In this document: one piece after another, positions 1-4,098 of the stretch
How positions within the stretch are numbered: position 1 is the stretch's first letter
How the letters are laid out: each line of letters opens with the position of its first letter
Source of the DNA: Desulfuromonadales bacterium
GTDB taxonomy: Bacteria; Desulfobacterota; Desulfuromonadia; Desulfuromonadales; JACZKF01
Assembly: GCA_014860175.1 (NCBI GenBank)
Contig: JACZKF010000085.1
Span: 1-6,371, forward strand
Length of the DNA: 6,371 bases
Direction: 5' to 3'
Notes under the pieces: generated by a model
Told to the model about the DNA's origin: nothing
Database searches by the model: none
Seen by the model: the letters and a program-made list of their open reading frames with translations, nothing else
Made by a program: the position numbers and the translations under genes

Positions 1-15
1 GGGGGGCGGGCGTTT

Positions 16-369
16 CTATTTGGCAGCAGCTATCTTCTGGCTCAATCGATCCATGTAGGTGGTGACAGTGTCCCAAATGATTGCTAGATCAAGTTCGTAG
101 TACCCGTGAGCCATGCGGTTGCGGATGCCGCGCATTTCACGCCAGGGGATATCAGGATGCGCGGCGACGAAGTCGGGATATTCGTTGATGATCTGAGTGG
201 CTGCTTCGCCAATGATGAGAATGTTGTAGATGACCGCCTGCTGCGTTTTCCTGTCGTCCAGGAAAGCCTCTTTGGACATACCCCGAACGTAGTCGCTTGC
301 TAGGGTGGCGGCTTCCTCCATGTGTTGGAGATAGTCTTCCACGGAGAGGCTTCGTCCTCTCGCGGTCAT
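16..369 (-). CDS. hepT: HepT-like ribonuclease toxin (HEPN domain, DUF86)
   Basis: This 117-residue protein matches the HepT/DUF86 family of small alpha-helical HEPN ribonucleases, toxins of MntA/HepT (type VII) toxin-antitoxin systems. The diagnostic R-x4-H-x-Y motif is present as R83, H88, Y90 (RNRMAHGY). R and H form the catalytic centre in this family, and the tyrosine is the residue that the partner MntA modifies with AMP. The length is normal for the family. The ATG overlaps the stop of the upstream nucleotidyltransferase gene in a TATGA arrangement (366-369), which implies translational coupling. A GAGG lies about 11 nt upstream. The stop is TAG at 16-18, so the gene is complete. What lies downstream is outside the window. 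The family call is firm; the activity is inferred from the intact motif. Confidence 0.93.
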   Translation of the reverse strand: MTARGRSLSVEDYLQHMEEAATLASDYVRGMSKEAFLDDRKTQQAVIYNILIIGEAATQIINEYPDFVAAHPDIPWREMRGIRNRMAHGYYELDLAIIWDTVTTYMDRLSQKIAAAK

Positions 370-656
370 ATCGTTTTCGCCTCGTGAAGGACTTTGTCGC
401 GAAATTTGGCCGGAAGATCACCTGGGGTTAGAAGGTCGACCGGGACCCCTAGCATTTCCTCCAGATCAACCTGAAGCCCGCCCAGTTCGAAAAGGGTTGC
501 GCCAGGCAACGGATCGACCAGCAGATCGAGATCACTGCCCTCCGTGTCGGTGCCAGCGAGGACAGAACCAAAAACTCGGGCATTGCAGGCTCGCCTTGCG
601 TGAACGGCTCTTTTGACTGCTTCCCTGTGTTTCTCAAGGGCGACGGAGGGCCTCAT
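366..656 (-). CDS. mntA: MntA-like minimal nucleotidyltransferase antitoxin
   Basis: This is a small DNA polymerase beta-type nucleotidyltransferase. The signature G-S-x10-D-x-D is intact: G30 and S31, then D42 and D44 (numbered from the start chosen here). A likely third acidic residue is D74 in PVDLLT. Proteins of this type add AMP to the tyrosine of the HepT R-x4-H-x-Y motif and silence the toxin. The downstream partner overlaps by 4 bp. Start choice: the longest frame begins at 680, but ATG 656 has a strong AAGGA Shine-Dalgarno with a 5-nt spacer. A promoter-like pair at 689-717 would start transcription near 682, too late for the upstream ATG to have a leader. I therefore prefer 656, giving 96 residues, a usual size for MntA. 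The reading frame is certain; the start is likely but not proven. Confidence 0.9.
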   Translation of the reverse strand: MRPSVALEKHREAVKRAVHARRACNARVFGSVLAGTDTEGSDLDLLVDPLPGATLFELGGLQVDLEEMLGVPVDLLTPGDLPAKFRDKVLHEAKTI

Positions 657-688
657 AAGTATCCTTGGTGGGCGAGACATGCCTCATA

Positions 689-717
689 ACCATAAGTTAA
701 AACCGTATTTCTGGCAA
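689..717 (-). promoter_or_regulatory. candidate sigma70 promoter of mntA-hepT
   Basis: Read on the minus strand, TTGCCA (712-717; five of six matches to TTGACA) is followed after 17 nt by TATGGT (689-694; four of six to TATAAT). The predicted transcript would begin near 682, leaving a leader of about 26 nt with AAGGA before the ATG at 656. This is a pattern match only. Confidence 0.5.
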
Positions 718-733
718 CCGGAAACAAGACATG

Positions 734-750
734 GCCCCCTGGGCGGGGGC
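734..750. repeat. GC-rich hairpin upstream of mntA
   Basis: GCCCCC (734-739) and GGGGGC (745-750) form a perfect 6-bp stem with a 5-nt loop. No T-run follows on either strand, so it is not a convincing intrinsic terminator. Its role is unknown. Confidence 0.4.
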
Positions 751-815
751 TGGAGGCAGAGTCTTATCTGGGGGAGCTGGTCGGGTTGGTGAAAGGCTGG
801 CAGGGCCGAAAGGCA

Positions 816-840
816 GTTTTGAGTTTTGAGTTTTGAGTTG
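816..840. repeat. 7-nt tandem repeat, copy 1 (GTTTTGA x3)
   Basis: Three perfect head-to-tail copies of GTTTTGA lie at 816-836, followed by a partial unit. Related 7-nt arrays occur at 3792-3819 (opposite orientation), 4046-4073 (same orientation) and 4982-5009 (opposite, inside gmd). Heptanucleotide tandem repeats scattered through intergenic DNA are known from cyanobacteria as STRR elements. Whether this is the same kind of element is not established here. Confidence 0.8.
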
Positions 841-859
841 AAAACCAATCAGAGGCTCT

Positions 860-892
860 ATTAGCCACGAATGCACACGAATACACTCAAAT
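860..892 (+). repeat. solo copy of the TTAGCCACGAAT repeat
   Basis: This 33-nt stretch begins ATTAGCCACGAAT and carries ACACGAAT about 10 nt further on, so it is itself an imperfect internal duplication. It differs by one base from the left inverted repeat of the GxxExxY cassette at 5250-5282 and is in the same orientation. No GxxExxY reading frame and no inverted partner is visible next to it, so it is a solo end, a remnant, or an independent interspersed repeat. Confidence 0.85.
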
Positions 893-920
893 AAAGCCGA
901 GGGCATTTAAGAACTTCGCA

Positions 921-1035
921 CGCAGATTGAGGCAGAAACTGCCGCAGATCGACGCGGATTTAAAACCAAGATCCAGGTTTAACACATTCAAGATCTGCGA
1001 AGATCTGCGCTGCGAAGCATCAGATTTTATCTGCG
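921..1035. repeat. imperfect inverted repeat of CGCAGAT/ATCTGCG units
   Basis: CGCAGAT occurs at 921-927 and 943-949. Its reverse complement ATCTGCG follows at 993-999, 1003-1009 and 1029-1035. The units are spaced 10 to 26 nt apart, so the stretch is a loose inverted repeat built from degenerate short units. No reading frame with family resemblance lies here. Confidence 0.6.
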
Positions 1036-1098
1036 TTCGATTGGGGACTTTATACCTGTGAGGGACGTTCTTAAGAAGTTAAGCAAATGGGCGTTTAA

Positions 1099-1157
1099 TT
1101 TCTCAGCGTTCTCTGCGTCTCGAGTGAGCAAAGCGAACGGGCGAGAGATGTTTTGCC
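1099..1157. repeat. TCTCTGCGTCTCGAGTGAG repeat, copy 1
   Basis: A 59-nt segment containing CTCTGCGTCTCGAGTGAGC and GCGAACGGGCGAGAGATG recurs at 3825-3883 with few differences. Its first part is again a doublet of a roughly 10-nt unit (TTCTCAGCG, TTCTCTGCG). Both copies adjoin the A/B array described below: this one lies just before A1, the other just after fragment B3. It therefore brackets the whole array as a direct repeat. Confidence 0.8.
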
Positions 1158-1174
1158 GGAATACCGGTTTTCGG

Positions 1175-1462
1175 CCAGGTTGAAGGTGGTTGGACCACGT
1201 CAGCGCGGGGGCTGCACCCCCGGACCCCGCCCTACTTCTTTTGCTCGCCCAAAAGAAGTAGGCAAGAAAAGGGCGTTGTCCTGCGGACGGCATCACTGTT
1301 TCGATGATTGTACGTCTGCTGACTGTCGATTGAGAATTGATCGACAGCTCTTCGTAGCACCTCCACTGGAACGGAACAGTCAACAGCCTTGAGCGGCAAT
1401 CCTGATTCGATCTTGTCTGCAGTCGGGTTGTTGGTTTTAAAATATGAAAGGCGGGGACGGTT
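1175..1462 (-). repeat. interspersed repeat, minus-oriented form A1
   Basis: This segment of about 288 bp runs from CCAGGTTGAA to GGGGACGGTT and is matched over its whole length by A2 (3381-3667); by eye about 85% of positions agree. Near its left end are a GC palindrome (GGGGGCTGCACCCCC) and a perfect hairpin with arms CCTACTTCTTTTG (1231-1243) and CAAAAGAAGTAGG (1250-1262) around a 6-nt loop. On the minus strand the core reads TTTTCTTGCCTACTTCTTTT, like the core of B1/B2, so A and B are one family in opposite orientations. Open frames across it look like chance frames and have no family resemblance. Confidence 0.85.
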
Positions 1463-1546
1463 CTCAATTATCTTAAATTTTCGGCTATTTACAGATATAT
1501 TTTTTCTGGAAACATTCAGTTGCGAAAATCCATGGAGACTGTCCCC
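1453..1546. repeat. AT-rich segment bounded by GGGGAC/GTCCCC inverted ends
   Basis: GGGGACGGTTCTC (1453-1465) and GGAGACTGTCCCC (1534-1546) are an imperfect inverted repeat enclosing about 68 bp of AT-rich DNA with a TATATTTTTT stretch. The left end overlaps the end of A1. A2 also ends in GGGGACGGTT (3658-3667), but without an obvious matching right end. It could be a miniature inverted-repeat element or a REP-type remnant; no transposase is present. Confidence 0.45.
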
Positions 1547-1598
1547 CTCGGCCAAGGGGTAAGCTGATCGACCCCGCCTGAACATAACTCCCCCCCTG

Positions 1599-1621
1599 CC
1601 CCCTCTTAACTTAAGAGGGGG
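1599..1621. repeat. perfect palindrome CCCCCTCTTAA/TTAAGAGGGGG
   Basis: Two 11-nt arms, CCCCCTCTTAA (1599-1609) and TTAAGAGGGGG (1611-1621), are exact reverse complements around a single C. It lies between A1 and B1. The arms could extrude as a cruciform or form a hairpin with the central AT pairs open. No T-run follows on either strand, so a Rho-independent terminator is unlikely. Confidence 0.7.
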
Positions 1622-1653
1622 AGAAAACCTTTCGGCCCAACGGTTCTCGGGGT

Positions 1654-1981
1654 CAGTCTGCATGTTTTCCTTCGGTGCTCGTTAGTTTCGCCTGTGCAGT
1701 TCTGACTCGGACCTGATGGTCTGTTGATTTTACCAACAGCACCGTTGGCGGCCGGTCGCAGGAGCCGCGCCGGAGAAGACCCGCCACCGGTGGCAAGAGA
1801 CGCGGTGCAAGGGAGCACCGCCCTGGTGAATTCCTCCGTCCTCCGCCAGTACGGAAAATCGCCGCGACGGCATGCCAAGCGCAGCGTACGCCATTTTCTT
1901 GCTTACTTCTTTTGGGGCGTCGCAAAAGAAGTAAGGCAGGGGGGCGGGGGCGCAGCGCCCTGCGGTCTTGAGGTTTTCGCC
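1654..1981 (+). repeat. interspersed repeat, plus-oriented form B1
   Basis: This 328-bp segment runs from CAGTCTGCATG to AGGTTTTCGCC and is closely matched by B2 (2944-3271), which is also 328 bp. In order it holds: a CTGTTG/CAACAG hairpin, the palindrome CCACCGGTGG, a stem GCGGTGC (1802-1808)/GCACCGC (1815-1821) with loop AAGGGA, the core hairpin CTTACTTCTTTTG (1902-1914)/CAAAAGAAGTAAG (1923-1935) with an 8-nt loop, and a GC palindrome GGGCGCAGCGCCC. The run of potential hairpins suggests a structured RNA or a BIME-like element. No protein of a known family is encoded; the frames across it differ between copies. Confidence 0.85.
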
Positions 1982-2024
1982 CGTACGTCCGGGATCGTTC
2001 CGGCAGTTTTCCCAAGGCTAAGGC

Positions 2025-2053
2025 TTGCCTGTAATTCTCCGGCCGCCTATTAT
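2025..2053 (+). promoter_or_regulatory. candidate sigma70 promoter of higBA
   Basis: TTGCCT (2025-2030) is followed after 17 nt by TATTAT (2048-2053; five of six matches to TATAAT). Transcription would start near 2060, giving a leader of about 50 nt before the higB GTG. ATTATG (2049-2054) is the reverse complement of CATAAT (2091-2096), a possible operator half-site pair for the HigA repressor. A weaker alternative is TTGACG (2080-2085) with TAAGAT (2103-2108), which would leave almost no leader. Pattern match only. Confidence 0.45.
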
Positions 2054-2112
2054 GAGATGAAATTTAAGGGGTGTTATTGTTGACGTAACGCATAATGGGG
2101 GGTAAGATACAC

Positions 2113-2391
2113 GTGATCCGAAGCTTTCGTGACAAGGATACCGAGGCTCTTTACTTTGGCCGTAGAGTACGTCGTTTCGAAGGTATTGTTGCCCAGGCGG
2201 AACGCCGCCTCCAGACCCTTGACAGTGCGACCTGTGTTGAAGATTTGGCAGGTCTGCCAAGTAATCGTCTGGAGGCTCTTGGGGGTGACCGGAAGGGGCA
2301 ATACAGCATCCGGATTAATAAACAGTGGCGGGTCTGCTTCGAATGGCGTGAAGACGGCCCTTATGAGGTGGAAATCGTTGACTACCATTAG
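2113..2391 (+). CDS. higB: HigB-type toxin (RelE/ParE superfamily mRNA interferase)
   Basis: The protein has the full-length pattern of HigB 'plasmid maintenance killer' toxins: an N-terminal IRSFRDKDTEALY strand-helix, the LEALGGDRKGQYSIRI block (residues 53-68), INKQWRVCFEW (68-78) and the C-terminal EIVDYH. HigB toxins cleave mRNA at the ribosome and are neutralised by HigA. An in-frame ATG at 2095 would add six residues but has no ribosome binding site. GTG 2113 is preceded by GGGGGT with about 9 nt spacing and yields 92 residues, the usual family size, so I choose it. The cognate antitoxin starts 14 nt after the stop. Toxin-first order is typical of higBA. The basic cluster with R67, K70, W72 and R73 fits substrate binding, by family analogy. 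Confidence 0.93.
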   Translation: MIRSFRDKDTEALYFGRRVRRFEGIVAQAERRLQTLDSATCVEDLAGLPSNRLEALGGDRKGQYSIRINKQWRVCFEWREDGPYEVEIVDYH

Positions 2392-2405
2392 AGAGACGCA
2401 CCAGC

Positions 2406-2705
2406 ATGACCAATAACATGCGCCCGATTCATCCCGGCGAGATTCTGCGGGAAGAGATGGAAGAATTGAACCTGTCTGCCCGCCAGTTGGCAGCTGCTCT
2501 CAGCGTACCGCCCAACCGGGTGACAGGCATCCTCAATGAACAACGTGCGGTTACGGCTGATACCGCCTTGCGCCTGGCTCGGTACTTCGGGACGGCTCCA
2601 GAGTTCTGGATGAACCTTCAGGCTGCCTACGAGCTTCGTCGTACTCGATTCGCCCACGGCGAAAAGATCAGCAGAGAAGTTCAGCAACGGCCCGTCGATC
2701 TTTAG
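2406..2705 (+). CDS. higA: HigA-type antitoxin (XRE-family HTH regulator)
   Basis: This 99-residue protein has the family opening MRPIHPGEILREEM and an XRE/VapI helix-turn-helix at about residues 24-45 (SARQLAAALSVPPNRVTGIL). After that come ALRLARYFGTAPEFWMNLQ (54-72) and YELRR, all standard for HigA. It should bind HigB to block it and repress its own promoter. An AGAGAG stretch about 10 nt upstream overlaps the higB stop and could serve as the ribosome binding site. A second Met at residue 5 is a possible start but has no ribosome site. The TAG stop (2703-2705) lies within TTTAGCTAAG, the first bases of repeat A3, so repeat DNA forms the end of the gene. Confidence 0.94.
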   Translation: MTNNMRPIHPGEILREEMEELNLSARQLAAALSVPPNRVTGILNEQRAVTADTALRLARYFGTAPEFWMNLQAAYELRRTRFAHGEKISREVQQRPVDL

Positions 2706-2820
2706 CTAAGTAGTTCTCTGCGTCGCCAGGTTGAACAGGTTTGACCACGTCAGCGCGGGGGCTGCACCCCCGGACCCCGCCTTACTTTCTTTTGCTCGAG
2801 CGTTCACTGCGCTTGGCATG
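2701..2820 (-). repeat. interspersed repeat, truncated minus-oriented form A3
   Basis: It begins TTTAGCTAAG, as A2 does at 3356, and continues through GTCGCCAGGTTGAA, the GC palindrome GGGGGCTGCACCCCC and the left hairpin arm CTTACTTTCTTTTG (2781-2794). The right arm is missing: after CTCG the sequence jumps to AGCGTTCACTGCG, which lines up with the bases beyond the hairpin in A1. This is an internal deletion of about 26 bp, and the left arm also has one extra T. The copy abuts the end of higA. Confidence 0.75.
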
Positions 2821-2943
2821 GAACCCTTCCCCGTTGTTGCTCTCACTGATCATCCTTCTGAGCAGTGCCTCTGGCCTCTCTTCGTTGGCGATAGCCCGTA
2901 CGACCGGGATCATTCCAGCAGTTTTCCAGGCTGTTGAGAACTA
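2821..2943. other. non-coding stretch between A3 and B2
   Basis: No gene is recognisable here. From about 2895 to 2930, CCCGTACGACCGGGATC and GCAGTTTTCC closely resemble the DNA just after B1 (1981-2012). The junction sequence next to the B elements therefore occurs twice, once on each side of higBA. Confidence 0.5.
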
Positions 2944-3271
2944 CAGTCTGCATGTTGCCTTCGGTGCTCGTTGGTTTCGCCTGTAGCCGTTCTGAATCGG
3001 ACCTGATGGTCTTTTGATTTTACCAACAGCACCGTTGGCGGCCGGTCGCAAGGGGCATCACCGGAGAAGACCCGCTACCGGTGGCAAGAGACGCGGTGCA
3101 AGGGAGCGCTGCCCTGGTAATTCCACTGAAGATAGCCGGTACGGAAAATCGCCGCGACGGCATGCCAAGCGCAGCGAAACGCCATTTTCTTGCTTACTTC
3201 TTTTGGGGCGTCGCAAAAGAAGTAAGGCGGGAGGCGGGGGCGCAGCGCCCCGCGGTCTTCAGGTTTTCGCC
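2944..3271 (+). repeat. interspersed repeat, plus-oriented form B2
   Basis: Second copy of the 328-bp B form. The core hairpin is identical to that of B1: CTTACTTCTTTTG (3193-3205), an 8-nt loop, CAAAAGAAGTAAG (3214-3226). The following GC palindrome is GGGGCGCAGCGCCCC. The stem GCGGTGC (3093-3099)/GCGCTGC (3106-3112) differs from B1 at two bases of the 3' arm; both changes turn Watson-Crick pairs into G-U wobble pairs in a plus-strand RNA, and the loop AAGGGA is unchanged. The CTGTTG/CAACAG hairpin of B1 is weakened to CTTTTG/CAACAG. Confidence 0.85.
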
Positions 3272-3287
3272 AGTGAAGCACCTGCCT

Positions 3288-3314
3288 GGGGCTACACCCC
3301 CGGACCGCGCCTTA
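3288..3314 (-). repeat. fragment of the A repeat (A4)
   Basis: GGGGCTACACCCCCGGACC and CGCCTTAC match the start of the A core (GGGGGCTGCACCCCCGGACC, CGCCCTAC) with a few differences. The hairpin itself is absent. It sits between B2 and A2. Confidence 0.6.
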
Positions 3315-3355
3315 CGACGCCTTGCTATATGGCACCCGAGGGACGTTGTTCTCTA

Positions 3356-3667
3356 TTTAGCTAAGTTGTTCTTTGTGTCGCCAGGTTGAATCGGCTTGAC
3401 CACGTCAGCGCGGGGGCTGCACCCCCGGACCCCGCCCTACTTCTTTTGCTCGCTCAAAAGAAGTAGGCAAGAAAAGAGCCTTGTCCTGCGGACGGCATCA
3501 CTGTCTCGGAGATTGTGCGTCTGATTACCGTCGATTGAGAATTAATCGATCTTTCTTCGTAGAATCTCCACCGGAACGGAACAGTCAACAACCTTGGACA
3601 GCAATCCTGATTTGTTCTTGTCTGCAGCCGGGCTGTTGGTTTTAAAATCTGAAAATCGGGGACGGTT
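3356..3667 (-). repeat. interspersed repeat, minus-oriented form A2
   Basis: A full A copy: an extended left end TTTAGCTAAGT (shared with A3), the GC palindrome, the hairpin CCTACTTCTTTTG (3436-3448)/CAAAAGAAGTAGG (3455-3467) with loop CTCGCT, and a right end GGGGACGGTT. From 3381 on it parallels A1 over its whole length. Both hairpin arms are identical to those of A1 while flanking positions vary, which suggests that the stem is the conserved part. Confidence 0.85.
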
Positions 3668-3710
3668 TGGAACAATTTATTACCAACCGGTTCTGGTTTT
3701 TCTTCAGGTT

Positions 3711-3740
3711 TTCTTCGCGCTCTTCGCGGCTTCGCGTGAG
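3711..3740. repeat. CTTCGCG triplet repeat
   Basis: CTTCGCG occurs three times at about 9-nt spacing (CTTCGCGCT, CTTCGCGG, CTTCGCGTGAGA). It is another short-period degenerate repeat in the same intergenic stretch. No gene is associated with it. Confidence 0.5.
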
Positions 3741-3749
3741 ACGAATTAG

Positions 3750-3790
3750 AATGTTTTCTCCGGTACTCGTTGGTCCCGCCTGTAGCAGTT
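3750..3790 (+). repeat. 5' fragment of the B repeat (B3)
   Basis: About 40 nt (AATGTTTTCTCCGGTACTCG, then GTCCCGCCTGTAGCAGTT) align with the left end of B1 and B2 (CATGTTTTCCTTCGGTGCTC, then TTTCGCCTGTGCAGTT). The match stops where the 7-nt tandem repeat at 3792 begins. A2 is thus followed by a B piece, just as A1 is followed by B1 and A3 by B2. Confidence 0.65.
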
Positions 3791-3791
3791 A

Positions 3792-3819
3792 ACTCAAAAC
3801 TCAAACCTCAAAATTCAAA
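3792..3819. repeat. 7-nt tandem repeat, copy 2 (ACTCAAA type x4)
   Basis: Four head-to-tail 7-nt units, ACTCAAA, ACTCAAA, CCTCAAA, ATTCAAA, form the reverse-complement orientation of copy 1. The array truncates fragment B3. Confidence 0.75.
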
Positions 3820-3824
3820 ACTGA

Positions 3825-3883
3825 TTTCTCTGTGTTCTCTGCGTCTCGAGTGAGCGCAGCGAACGGGCGAGAGATGGTTTGCC
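3825..3883. repeat. TCTCTGCGTCTCGAGTGAG repeat, copy 2
   Basis: Direct repeat of 1099-1157, sharing CTCTGCGTCTCGAGTGAGC and GCGAACGGGCGAGAGATG and the trailing TTTGCC. The first part is a doublet (TTCTCTGTG, TTCTCTGCG). Confidence 0.8.
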
Positions 3884-3897
3884 AGGCGATCTCTTAT

Positions 3898-3925
3898 GGG
3901 TGTTCATCCGGGTGAATCCGTGGTA
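3898..3925. repeat. ATCCG doublet repeat
   Basis: GTTCATCCGGGTGAATCCGTGG contains two ATCCG units 12 nt apart, the same doublet design as the TTAGCCACGAAT and TTCTCTGCG families. No gene is visible between here and the gmd remnant at 3987. Confidence 0.4.
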
Positions 3926-3986
3926 AAAAACAGGCTTGCTTTACGTCAATTCTGCAGTTGATCAAAACCATCGAAAGGGTTTGGGC

Positions 3987-4052
3987 ATGTCGGAAAAAGT
4001 CGCTCTGATAACGGGGATCACTGGGCAGGACGGGGCCTTTAGGAAATTTTGA
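3987..4052 (+). pseudogene. 5' remnant of a second gmd-like gene
   Basis: ATG 3987 opens 21 codons reading MSEKVALITGITGQDGAFRKF and then a stop. The first 17 residues match the start of the intact Gmd (MSAKIALITGITGQDGA) and include the whole dinucleotide-binding glycine motif. The gmd match ends at GCCT (about 4038), and from 4046 the 7-nt repeat ATTTTGA takes over and supplies the stop. At DNA level about 7 of the first 51 bases differ from the intact gene. It therefore derives from a diverged gmd or homologous template, not from a very recent duplication. It may still be translated into a short leader peptide, but most likely it is debris. Confidence 0.85.
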
Positions 4053-4073
4053 ATTTTGAATTCTGAATTTTGA
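4046..4073. repeat. 7-nt tandem repeat, copy 3 (ATTTTGA x4)
   Basis: Units ATTTTGA (4046-4052), ATTTTGA, ATTCTGA, ATTTTGA, then a decayed unit. It sits between the gmd remnant and the ribosome binding site of intact gmd. It is the reverse complement of the array inside gmd (4982-5009), so the two form an inverted pair about 0.9 kb apart. Confidence 0.85.
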
Positions 4074-4098
4074 ATTACAGACAAAGAAAGGGCATTTA

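Noticed and set aside
1027..1467. Open frame of 146 residues on the minus strand
   Set aside because: It runs across repeat A1 and neighbouring repeats, resembles no family, and its frame is not kept in the homologous A2 copy. It is best read as a chance frame in repeat DNA.
1599..1621. Palindrome as a Rho-independent terminator
   Set aside because: No T-run follows on either strand, and no gene ends just before it.
1724..2083. Open frame of 119 residues within B1, and the frame at 3014-3364 in B2
   Set aside because: The two B copies encode different frames after short indels, and the peptides are Arg/Gly/Ala/Pro-rich without domain features. The conserved feature is DNA or RNA structure, not protein.
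1654..3271. B repeats as retron msr-msd or a diversity-generating template/variable pair
   Set aside because: No reverse transcriptase is encoded in the window, and differences between copies are not concentrated at adenines.
680..3986. Toxin-antitoxin cassettes and repeats as an integron cassette array
   Set aside because: I found no integrase and no convincing attC sites (RYYYAAC paired with GTTRRRY) at the cassette ends. The repeats present are of a different design.
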